The notes below the pieces were generated by a model. That model saw only the letters and a list, made by a program, of their open reading frames with translations, did not search any database and had not been told where the DNA came from. From Acanthamoeba lenticulata (lineage: Eukaryota; Discosea; Longamoebia; Acanthamoebidae): a stretch of DNA of 11,609 bases. This document shows, one piece after another, positions 1 through 7,672 of the stretch. The stretch lies in contig NAVB01002693.1 in NCBI GenBank assembly GCA_002179805.1, positions 1 through 11,609 of the forward strand, written 5' to 3'. The translations under genes were made by a program, and so were the position numbers. The first letter of the stretch is position 1; the number at the start of each line of letters is the position of its first letter.

Positions 1-209
1 GAGAAAGCTCTCTCTCTCTCTCTCTCTCGCCTTAAAGCGACTCCCACAACAAAAGGGCAGCAGGGCCCCTTGCGTGGCGGGTGTTTTGTGGTTTGGGCAC
101 TTGGGAAATGGGAGGAAGGTCATCGATCGATTGTTTGCTTGGTTGATTGGTTTATTGATGATGATGATGAGGAGGAGGAGGAGGAGGAGGATGGGGAAAG
201 GACACGCAC
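1..209 (-). other. Intron 18 of the PI3K-like gene, possibly with a further exon
   Basis: The donor GTGCGT sits at 209-204. The stretch then holds (GAG)n near 168-190, (GAT)n near 158-170 and a (CT)n tract at 9-28, all on the plus strand. A phase-compatible open stretch, acceptor CGCAAG then GALLPFCCGSRFK, lies at about 71-33 on the minus strand and could be the next C2 exon. I do not count it, because its match to the C2 family is weak. Confidence 0.4.
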
Positions 210-674
210 CATAGACCAGCAGCTCGTCCCGCAGCAGATTGACGGCAAACAATGTCAGCGTGCACCGTGTCTCCTGCAAAAGCCAGCCCCCCCTCCCTCC
301 ATCACGTGAGTGAGTGAGTGAGGGAGTAGATAAGGCGCAGCTCAATGCCTCGCCTCCCCCCCCGCCTGTTCACTCATAAAACCGCCGCGAGCCTGCCTGG
401 TTCAGGGCGTGCGCACGAGAGGCAGATGGCTCAACGGAAGACCCACACGGAGCCATTCGCACCACACCGGAGGAGCCGGCGCGCGCTTGCTAATGACGGG
501 CGGGGACAGGGGCCGCTCGCCATGGAGCAATTCGAGACGGGCATAGAAGGCGCAACCCTCGCTCCGCGTGTATCCGGCGCTTAACTCGGTCACGATCTCT
601 GGCCGGAAGTCCTCCACGCATAAGAGCTTGATTTCGAAGCAGTGATCCTCCAGCTCCTCCAGCGGGTAGGCCTC
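210..674 (-). other. PI3K-type C2 domain (exons 17-18, incomplete)
   Basis: Exon 17 (674-417) has the strands of a PI3K C2 domain: HCFEIKLLCVEDF, then CAFYARLELLHGERPLSPPV, then PVWCEWLRVGLPLSHLPL. The W-x-EWL-x-x-x-x-x-x-x-x-LP pattern is the family hallmark. Exon 18 (273-210) supplies ETRCTLTLFAV, matching the strand that follows the LP motif. The two join in phase 0 over a 143-nt intron (donor GTGCGC, acceptor TTTGCAG). The end of the domain lies past intron 18. Exon 16 (932-855) is a short acidic link, LEWSDDESLG, between the RBD and C2. Confidence 0.8.
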
Positions 675-1904
675 CTGCCCTCCACAGAAAAGGCGGCATG
701 AACGAACTCGTGCATGACGCATGTGTGTGTGTGTGTGTACGTGCGCGCGTTCATGTTCGCATGTTCGTGCGTTGCGCATGTGTGTGTGTGTGTGTGATTG
801 GGGAGAAAAAAAGGGAGCGGGGATCTTGATGAGGGACGCAGAAGGTGTGGCTACCTTGGGCTGAATGGGCAGACCGAGGCTCTCATCGTCACTCCACTCC
901 AAGCTGGTACCGGGCTTGTGGCGATCCAGAAACTGACGCAACGAGAGTCGTCACCGTCAGCCCCGAGAATGGTTAGCAAGTTGTGTGTGTGTGTGTACGT
1001 GTACGTGTGTGTGTGTGTACGTGTACGTGTGCGTGTGCGTCTGTGGAAAAAGCAGCATGTGCCCCCCTCCCCCCCAAACCTGGGGAGACCGTACTTCGGA
1101 GGGGCGCAGATGCGGTTTGTCCCGGAGCCGATCCCACACGAGCAGCACGAGCTTATCGCGGCGTTGGAGGACGCTCCGCACATGTTTCAGGTCTTTAAGG
1201 CGCACCGACTGATCGAACGCGTAGACCGCCGCAAGGCCACTAAAGGTAGGACAGGCGGTCTCACGGTGAGCCAAACAAAAAAGAAAAGAAAAGAAAGAAA
1301 AAAAGCAAACAAAAGAAACACGTGTAACCCTTCGCCTCTCGGCGGTGGACGGGTGAGGTGGCGGACCTGAATTGAACAATCTTATCCTGTGGACTCTCGT
1401 TGTGGCGTCCTTCCTTGCGGAGTATCTCTTGGATGACACTTCCTAATGTCTCCTTCCCTGTGGGCGGGAACGACGAGGGCGAGGACGAAGGTTCGGAGGG
1501 CGGAGGGTGACTTAGTGGGAAGGAAGATTGGGGGGGGGGGTAAAGAGAGAGAGAGAGAACACGCCACAGGCCAAGAGGGAAGCAGGGGGCAAACCGTTGC
1601 ACACGAGGAAGGGCAAGGGCCTATCGCTTGAGGTCTCCGGGAAGCGAAAGAACACGGCAAACGTCAACCCGCTAAAGTAGAACGGAACATTGGTTGTGGT
1701 TGCCAGTATCTGGCCGAAAGGCAGCCAGCACCTCTGGAATGTTGGGGCCAGCCTGCATCACCGTCATGATGATGGGACCCCCCCCCAAATAACACACACA
1801 CACACACACACAAGCAGCAAGACGCGTCCGTCCACACAGGGGGTTGAACGTGTCAGACGCAGCCTCCCCCATCCCCAACCTCCTTGGGAGCAGGGAGGGA
1901 TGGG

Positions 1905-1943
<39 letters not shown>

Positions 1944-4900
1944 CGGGGCGGGGAGGGCCGCCACACGGGCTATGACCCACAAGCGGCTGACCACCGCGGC
2001 CCGTAGCGGAAGCCGTACCGTTCCATGCGCGCGCGGAAGTACTCTACCTCCGCAGTGGCCACGGGGACACCCACATGTGTCGCGAGCATCATTTGGGTCT
2101 GACCCATTTGAGGGGGAGGGGGGGAGTGAGAGAAAGACAAGAGAACGAAGACGGAGAGAGAATGAGATAGATGAAGGCAAGGGAAGACAGGCCGGGAAAG
2201 GGGCAAAGAAAGAAAAAGACATAGAGAGAGAGAGAGAGAGAAAGGGATCATAATCCTCACCATGCGAGTGGTGATGCGCTGAGTGGAGCGGGTGTTGAGC
2301 AAGAGGAATGGCTTTTGGACGGGTGCGTGCTTCTCCCAGACGTAGGGGGTAGGTTTGGAGAGCGGACTCACGCCCAGCAAGTGAGTCGCCAGCACTGCCG
2401 ACCCACCCAACGCGGGCAAGACGTGTCGGTCCGCCACCACACCAGGTGAGGCGCTGCTCTCCGTCAAAGTCAGCCCCGCAAGAGCAGCACTCGGGGAGGT
2501 GGAGGTGGAAGTGGAAGTGGAGGTGGAAGGGATGGAGGTAGAGGAGGAAGCGGCCGCTCCGGGAACACGAGGGGAAGAAGGGCGCAGAAGGCCCATGAAG
2601 TGAAACGACGTAGGGTCGGGAGAGGGCCGTGGAGGTTGGTCGCTGCTGCTACTCTCCTCAGGAGGACCCACCCGGCCGGGCGACAGGAGGGACCCAGTGG
2701 TGTTGGTCCGCCAGCGGAAGGAAGCCATGAGGCCGGACCCGCCCATCACTTTGGTCGGTGCTGGCGCTGGTGTTGTGTGAGGCGCAGACAGAGAAAGCGC
2801 GGGTGGTCCGGGTGACGGTGACTGGAGCGTTTGTGAGCGCTTCCGTGCCGCATAGCTGCCTGGTTCAGGCTCCTCCCGATCGCGGCACTCGTGTGCGGTG
2901 GCACTCGTGTGCTCCCCGCCATCCCTCTCGCTCTCGAGAGAACGCCGGCGGCAGGTGCCCACGAGCCCGACGCGGGTCGGGCGCGGAGGCACGGGCGGTG
3001 GGACATGACCATGTGTGGAGGACGGCACCGAGTGCTGTTCGCGTGCGTATGTGGGGGCTGTTGGCTCCTGCAGCACGGCACGTGCAAACCACCAGTGATT
3101 GTGCGTTCCTTTTTGATCAACCAGCTTCACAAACGAAAAGGTACGCACGTTAAACTGAGGCCGTTGAGGGAGCGGGGGCGGTGACACCGGTGGCCGGCCT
3201 GCAGGTTGCGAGTGCATGTCACGTCTCTTCCCGACCCCCACACCTTATTTTTGGTTTAATATTTTTTTTTCTCTTCTTTTGTGTCCAAAAGCAAAAAGAT
3301 CATTTTATCTTGTGGCCACAAACAAGAACAGGCAGCACATATGTGAGGGGGCGCTCAGTGCTTGGCATTTTGTTGGTAGTAGAGAATCTGGAGAGAGAGC
3401 ACGACAGGCGGAGGCACTTTGTTGCCCTTCACACGCCAGGAAAAGGCACGGTCACTGCTCAGCAACACCTTGCCGTTGTACCTGGTAGACCATACAGTTA
3501 CGGCAAACCGCCACTCGTGCGAGTCGGGCGAAGAGGGAGGTTGGGGGAGGGAGGGGCGCACCTGAACGGAGGGAACTCGATGAAGGTGGTCTTAATGGCG
3601 GGCGAGGCCGAGACAAAGTGGAACTCTTCGATGGCCGAGTGCCACTGGTAGCGCATCACGAACCGCTTGTCCGCCGAATACCTATCGAGTCACCGGTGGT
3701 GCGGCGGTGATGCCCCCCCCCCCCGCGTCAGGCGCTTGGCCAATGTGCGGAAGCCCCTGGGGGGGGGGGACCGTGGGGAGGGAAAAACAAACCAGGTGAG
3801 CCAAATGCCGTCCCAAACGCCATAGCCGCAGTCGAGAGTAGAGTCGCTCTTGGGGCGCAGGTACTCGGCATCCCTGTTGGGAGGAGAAGGGGAGGGACCC
3901 GCGCACAAGTTGATGCAGCGATTGATCAGCCCCGCAAAGGAAGAGCGAGGAAGGGAAGAGGCTCACGGGCTGATATGTGAGGGAGTGTGTATGCGTCGAG
4001 AAAATGGAGGCGTACCACGTGTAGGCGCGGCTTCCGTCGTCCGAGATGAGTTCGCCCACTTGCGAGCTTTCCTCCCGTCGGTACCGCCACTTGTACTCGA
4101 CATCATCGACAACGCATGAGATCACGCCGTCCTCTGTCACAGGGAGGTACAGACGTCGCAGACACACATCCTGTCCCACCAAAATAAAATAAAATAAAAT
4201 AAAAAATCATAACAAGCACCAGCAAAAACCCACCAATCAGGACTCCAGTCGAAAAAAATCACAACAAGAACCGTACCCGTTGGCTCAACTTGGTGATGAA
4301 CGCAGTTTCCGTTTCATTGTAATTGCGTCGATGAGCGACGGAATCGATGGCCTGCGATCGTCCCCCCCAAGTCGCCAGATCAATGTCCGCCTTTGTCGGG
4401 GGAGCATGCATTAAAGCGCACCAGCATCCACTTAGCCATCAAATTCTTGGTCGACGCCGAGAGCAGGACCTGGCGGTCGTTGAATCGCAGCTTGAAAGCG
4501 ATCTCCTGCACTCCGACGGAGAGAGAGGATGACGAGAGATCGCACGCACGAGCCGTTGTGTAAGCCGTGAGGTTTCATAGGCTGTCTTTTTTAAATAATA
4601 ACAATAAAGATAAAAATGGAACTGCGGCGGCGGGGAGGAGGGGAAGGAGGATCATGTGGTCGACTCTGCAAGGGGAGGGCGAGAAGGATCAATGGGGAAG
4701 AGGGGATTTGGGGGGGGTCAGCCGCGCACCATGCCGTGGATGTTGCGGGCCAGCGCGACTTCCTCGAGGTCGTAGAGGCGGTACTGCTGAAGGGCCAGCT
4801 TGCCCGATTTGTCCTTAGAGGCCTCTGCAGCCGATCCGTACACGGAGAGGTACTGCGAATCGAGCCGCATCCATCGCGTTTGCCATTTGTGCTTCACGAT

Positions 4901-6986
4901 CGCTTTCCGCTCCAGCCGCTTCAGATACCCGCCCTGCGAGACACGTGCGACCACCCAAATTCTGCTGATCAGCAGGTGCATGCGCGTGTGCATGCGTGTG
5001 TGGAGTGCTGCGAAGACGAATGGCGTATCATGATGCTCCCTGCTGCCTCCTCCTCCTCCTCCTGCGATGCGCGGGGGGGCTTTGTAGCCTGCGGGGGGCG
5101 TGCGTGTATGGCGGGGAAGCGGTCGGTTCCACGCACCCGGTGATAGGCGGGAGGCTCACCCTCGTGGAAGGTGATCTTTTGCTCTTCCTCCTCCTGCGCC
5201 CTCTTCTTGGTCTTGGGGATGGGCTTCTTTTTGAGGGTGAGGTACTTGATCTCCCGCTCGCCGGCCTTCTCCTCTGGCAGCTCATCGGCGTCCTCCTCTT
5301 CATCCTTGTCCGGCCGTTCGAACTCTCGCTTGGTGCGCGGCGTTACTGCCATGCCCCCCCCCAATCAGTGAAGAGACGGTGGAAAATCAATACAAAAAAA
5401 AAACAAAACAAAACAAAAAAAACAAACAAACAAACAAACGAAAGAAAGAAAGATAATGTCTCGCGAGGGAGGGAAGAAGGCGGGTCTTGTTACAGGAGGG
5501 AGGGCAGGGAGGGATGAAGGAGAGAAGGTGGTGGTTACTGGGGTCGAGCGGGATCTTGCGTGGCGAAGGTTCCTCCTTGTGATCACCATGTGCGATGAAG
5601 GAGGACGCATCGTCACTCCGGGCTTCGTGCTCGTCTTCCTCCTCCTCCTCTTCCTCGTGGTCATCAACGGTGCCGCTCGGCACAGTGCCCAGAGTGCGCG
5701 CCGAGTCTTTCCCCTTGTCCGAGGAGGAAGAGGACGACGAGACTGATGAGCCCGAGTGGCGCGCCAGGCCGCGCTCAAAGTCATCCCTGTGGGCGCGCGT
5801 GCGTGAGCAACATTAGGTGGGTGGATGGGCTGAGTTTTGGAGATTTTGGGGGCAAGGGGGGGGGGGAGGCGTGGGACGGGGAAATCCCCAAAGGGCGAGA
5901 GGCGCACTGCAAGCTCTTCTCCGCTCGGTCGAGATCGTCCTTGTCGGTGACGAGGCCGCCGCCCTCTTCCAGGCGCTTGAGGCGGAGGCGGAGTTCCTCC
6001 ATTTCGTCGTCAATAACGGGGAGCTGGGGCTCAACGGGCTGAGGCTCTGCGGGCTGGGGCTGCGATCGGCGCGGAGACACCACAGCAGACTCCGGAAGGC
6101 CCGGCGCATCATCACGAGGTGGGTTACGCTCACGCGGCCGCCGCTCCTTTTGCGCCGCTGGAGGCCGTCCGCGCGCGCCGGGCTTGGCCGTGGCTGACTG
6201 CTTGTCGGCGTCAGAAGCTAGAATCTCCGAGAGGACCTCGTCGTTGATCGAGTCTATGAGATTGAGCAAGTTGTCGCTGTGAGAGCCGCCCGGCCCGGCC
6301 TTCTTCGAATCACCATCCGGCCCAGCCCCAACACTTGCTGCTCCTCCTGCCGACGGCTGCTCCACCGGCGCCGAATGGCCGCTCACCGATTCATCCGAGA
6401 CTTCAGCCGTTGCTGCTGCTGCTGCTGCTGCTGCGATGGTCGGTAACGCGTGTGCTTCCTCCTGCTCCTGCTTCTGTTGCTCGTGGCTGGATGGAGAGGA
6501 GGCGGAGAGGTGCTGCTGCTGCTGCTGCGTGGACTCCCGCTCGAGGGCCTGCTTTGCTTGCCGCTGCGCCTCCTCCTTCTCCTGCTGCTGCTTCTTTTGC
6601 TCGTGATCCACCCGCACGCGCTCCTGCTCCTTGTCGATAGTTGTCTCGAGAGAGTTCAGCCGCTCCAGTGAGGTGAGCTGTCGCCCGACGCGCTCCTTGA
6701 GACTGGCCAGCTCGGCCTCGAGCTCGGCGACAGGCAGTTTCGGAACTTTAGCGCCTGACATCAGCGCTGTGGTGTCGTCATTTTGTTTGTCGAGGCGGTC
6801 CTTGAGTGTGATGAACTGGCGAAGCTTGGTCTCGGCCTTCTTCACCGCTTCGTCCCACTCTCGCTTCAGGGCAGCGTCGTACTCCTGGCGATTTACTTTT
6901 TGCAGCACTTTCACTTCCAGCCCACGGCATGCCTCGACAAGCGGCGAAACATCGCGTCCTACTTTGGCCAGGTATTCATACGACAT
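210..6986 (-). CDS. PI3K-like lipid kinase with N-terminal coiled coil and PH domain (partial; kinase domain beyond the left edge)
   Basis: Class I/II-type phosphoinositide 3-kinases phosphorylate the 3-position of inositol lipids at membranes downstream of Ras-type GTPases. Eighteen exons are visible, 3' ends running left: 6986-5908, 5786-5539, 5345-5137, 4933-4730, 4505-4422, 4351-4277, 4170-4016, 3873-3793, 3681-3562, 3481-3418, 3154-2261, 2098-1995, 1752-1595, 1457-1367, 1239-1095, 932-855, 674-417, 273-210. Phases agree throughout and give about 1370 residues. Identity rests on the C2 exons (LPL-ETRC-TLTLF and W-CEWL patterns) and the RBD-like fold pattern; the PH domain is clear. I start at the first ATG in frame (6986); the frame stays open a short way upstream, but only through a GTG at 7007. 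The helical and kinase domains are not in view, so catalytic function is inferred. The join 3418/3154 is the weakest: a separate PH gene stopping at the TGA at 3354-3352 and a second gene starting at the ATG near 3217 is possible. Confidence 0.68.
719..797. repeat. Paired (TG)n tracts bracketing intron 16 of the PI3K-like gene
   Basis: GCATGTGTGTGTGTGTGTG occurs near 719-737 and again at about 777-796, with TTCATGTTCGCATGTTCGTG between them. Both lie in intron 16 (854-675). Confidence 0.85.
981..1040. repeat. (GT)n with two GTACGTGTACGTG cassettes in PI3K-gene intron 15
   Basis: Alternating GT is interrupted twice by a GTACGTGTACGTG cassette, so the region is a partial tandem duplication of about 26 nt. 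It lies in intron 15 (1094-933). The purine-pyrimidine alternation is unbroken, a known Z-DNA-prone pattern. Confidence 0.85.
1526..1558. repeat. Poly-G and (GA)n in PI3K-gene intron 13
   Basis: A G run at about 1531-1540 is followed by (GA)n at 1544-1558, inside intron 13 (1594-1458). On the transcript these read as C-rich then CT-rich. Confidence 0.85.
1793..1943. repeat. (CA)n and (GA)n tracts in PI3K-gene intron 12
   Basis: A (CA)n tract lies at 1793-1812 and an imperfect (GA)n tract at 1908-1943, with a C run at 1779-1786. All lie in intron 12 (1994-1753). Confidence 0.9.
2220..2245. repeat. (GA)n tract in PI3K-gene intron 11
   Basis: A pure (GA)n run at about 2225-2241 sits just inside the donor of intron 11 (2260-2099). 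The intron also has an imperfect GA-rich stretch at 2126-2165. Confidence 0.85.
2261..3154 (-). other. Exon 11: short beta-rich start, then long Ser/Pro/Thr-rich linker
   Basis: This 894-nt exon starts after acceptor CCTCAG with FNVRTFSFVKLVDQKG and a HWWFAR motif, which looks like the end of the preceding beta-rich block. It then becomes low-complexity (Ser, Pro, Thr, Ala) with an (ST)n run coded by a degenerate 6-nt repeat near 2500-2528. It ends with a better ordered stretch containing YVWEKHAPVQKPFLLL. The donor at 2260 (GTGAGG) lies right before a (CT)n tract in the transcript. The exon could instead begin farther upstream through the Pro-rich reading at 3217-3155. Confidence 0.55.
3418..4170 (-). 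other. Exons 7-10: Trp/Tyr-rich region with three similar segments
   Basis: Between the PH domain and the linker there are four short exons (4170-4016, 3873-3793, 3681-3562, 3481-3418). They code for beta-rich, aromatic-rich sequence. Three stretches look alike: VGELISDDGSRAYTW, then GIWLTWYSADKRFVMRYQW, then NGKVLLSSDRAFSW. Each has a G, a hydrophobic pair, S/D-rich turn, R and a terminal aromatic-x-W. This resembles an internal repeat of about 35-45 residues. I do not recognise the family. Exon 9 uses the acceptor CGATAG at 3683-3682; a nearer CCCAG acceptor would lead into an in-frame TAG. Confidence 0.55.
4178..4206. repeat. (AAAAT)n pentanucleotide repeat in PI3K-gene intron 6
   Basis: Five AAAAT units lie beside the acceptor of intron 6 (4276-4171). 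On the transcript they give a T-rich tract directly before GGTGGGACAG, so the repeat doubles as the polypyrimidine tract. Confidence 0.9.
4277..4933 (-). other. PH domain (exons 4-6) of the PI3K-like protein
   Basis: Exon 4 opens with GGYLKRLERK, followed by KWQTRWMRL, the first beta strands of a pleckstrin-homology domain. It goes on to a YLSVYGS strand and a KLALQQYRLYDLEEV segment. Exon 5 supplies FKLRFNDRQVLLSAST and exon 6 continues the C-terminal helix after KNLMAKWML with AIDSVAHRR; the conserved Trp of the last PH helix is present. Residues are about 513-621. All three exons join in phase 0 with donors GTGCGC, GTGCGC and GTACGG. The K/R-rich beta1-beta2 region could bind phosphoinositides, which is inference. 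The exon preceding it (5345-5137) is charged, with a KKKPIPKTKKR basic patch after a DEEEDADE acidic run. Confidence 0.85.
5539..6986 (-). other. Exons 1-2: coiled coil, poly-Q/poly-A and acidic region of the PI3K-like protein
   Basis: Residues about 25-70 and 86-152 are rich in K, E, Q, R and L with heptad-like spacing, as in a coiled coil, and suggest oligomerisation. A short poly-Q run is coded by (CTG)n on the plus strand at 6511-6528 and a poly-Ala run by (GCT)n at 6411-6434. Residues about 239-256 (DNLLNLIDSINDEVLSEI) form a likely amphipathic helix inside an otherwise disordered, Pro/Ser-rich stretch. Exon 2 adds a Ser run and an acidic run (EEEEEEEDE). Intron 1 (5907-5787) joins CA to G and restores a Gln codon; donor GTGCGC, acceptor CACAG. 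No enzymatic domain is recognised here. Confidence 0.7.
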
Positions 6987-7672
6987 TATTTTGGTGGTGC
7001 TCTTCACCCCCTTCGAGTTTTTTCTTGATCTTTCTTCTTTGATCGAGACACCAAGTGGCGTAGTATTTCTGCAGGGTGCACCAGTGAGAAAAATTGTCTC
7101 TTTTCTTCAATAAACATAGCGACAGATATTGCCTCCCCCCCTCCCATTTGTGCTCTTTCGCTTTCGTTCTTTCCTTTTTCTTTTTGCGCATGCACAGCCG
7201 TGGAGGCGTACCACGAACTAACCTTGCTCTAGCAATCTTGCTCTTGATGGGCGGCCTGGGTTGCCGTCGGGCTGGGTTGCACAACGGGAAAACGGAGAAC
7301 TAATAAGGTCGACCTGGTTGCCTCGACCAGAGAAATGACCAGGGAAAAAGGAGCTCACATGAGAGAAACGACCACAAATATCGCCCCCCCCCGAGCGGAA
7401 GACAAAAAGAGAGAAAACTGAAAGAGGTTCGGTCGAGACACGAAGCAAAGGACACGCCACGCCACCACAGCGCCAGCGCGATGGCCCGGCAAAGAGGGCA
7501 ACGTTGCAAAAGCAGCTTCAACACACTCAAGCAACACACTCAAGAAACCGTACAAGGACTCTCAGGCCATGGGCAATTTTCGTGGTCATGCCTTTCCGGG
7601 TGCGTGCAGTCCCTCGCCGTTGTTCCCAGACGTTGGCCTAATCAGTGTGTTTGGGGGGGGGATGTAGGTACA
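6987..7672. promoter_or_regulatory. Divergent intergenic region between the PI3K-like gene and the membrane-protein gene
   Basis: No convincing protein exon was found here. It must contain the start regions of both flanking genes, because they point away from each other. On the minus strand a good donor (CAAG|GTTAGT, at 7222) and a TGCAG acceptor (7070-7069) would make a 154-nt intron in the 5' leader of the PI3K-like gene. The acceptor side is preceded by A-rich and T-rich runs. A 13-bp unit is tandemly duplicated at 7519-7544. An ATG-initiated frame runs from 7481 into the proposed first exon of the next gene, but its early part does not look coding. I see no clear TATA box. Confidence 0.35.
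7519..7544. repeat. 13-bp exact tandem duplication
   Basis: CAACACACTCAAG is repeated head to tail twice without mismatch in the divergent intergenic region, 129 nt before the proposed membrane-protein start. Confidence 0.9.

Larger units (their letters stand above)
1095..2098 (-). other. PI3K-type Ras-binding domain (exons 12-15)
   Basis: Exons 2098-1995, 1752-1595, 1457-1367 and 1239-1095 read through as a ubiquitin-like RBD pattern. They give a strand (LTFAVFFRFPETSSD), a second strand and turn (PLPFLVCNGKETLG), a helix (SVIQEILRKEG), then AVYAFDQSVRLKDLKHVRSV and a last strand (DKLVLLVWDRLR). The order matches the RBD that lies before C2 in class I and II PI3Ks. The splice from exon 12 to 13 is the least certain: donor GTGGTC at 1994 is chosen because it alone meets the phase of the acceptor at 1754-1753. 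Exon 12 contains the helical segment TAEVEYFRARMERYGFRYG. Confidence 0.6.

Noticed and set aside
345..584. Plus-strand reading frames over the C2 exon
   Set aside because: They are antisense to a well-supported exon and have no domain pattern.
1672..2253. Long Arg/Glu-rich plus-strand frame
   Set aside because: It is built on (GA)n and (CA)n tracts within an intron of the opposite gene.
5345..5352. ATG at 5352 as the start of a separate PH-domain gene
   Set aside because: It overlaps a good GGCAG acceptor and exon 2 has no plausible end of its own, so a continuous gene is preferred; not excluded.
5365..5538. Hydrophobic FLFCFVFF-type tail that extends exon 2 on the minus strand
   Set aside because: It is translation of a T-rich intron; splicing at 5539/5345 gives a charged continuation in phase.
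4005..7215. A 15-mer TGGAGGCGTACCACG shared by 4005-4019 and 7201-7215
   Set aside because: One copy is the donor region of intron 7 and the other is in the 5' region; no extended similarity, so probably chance.
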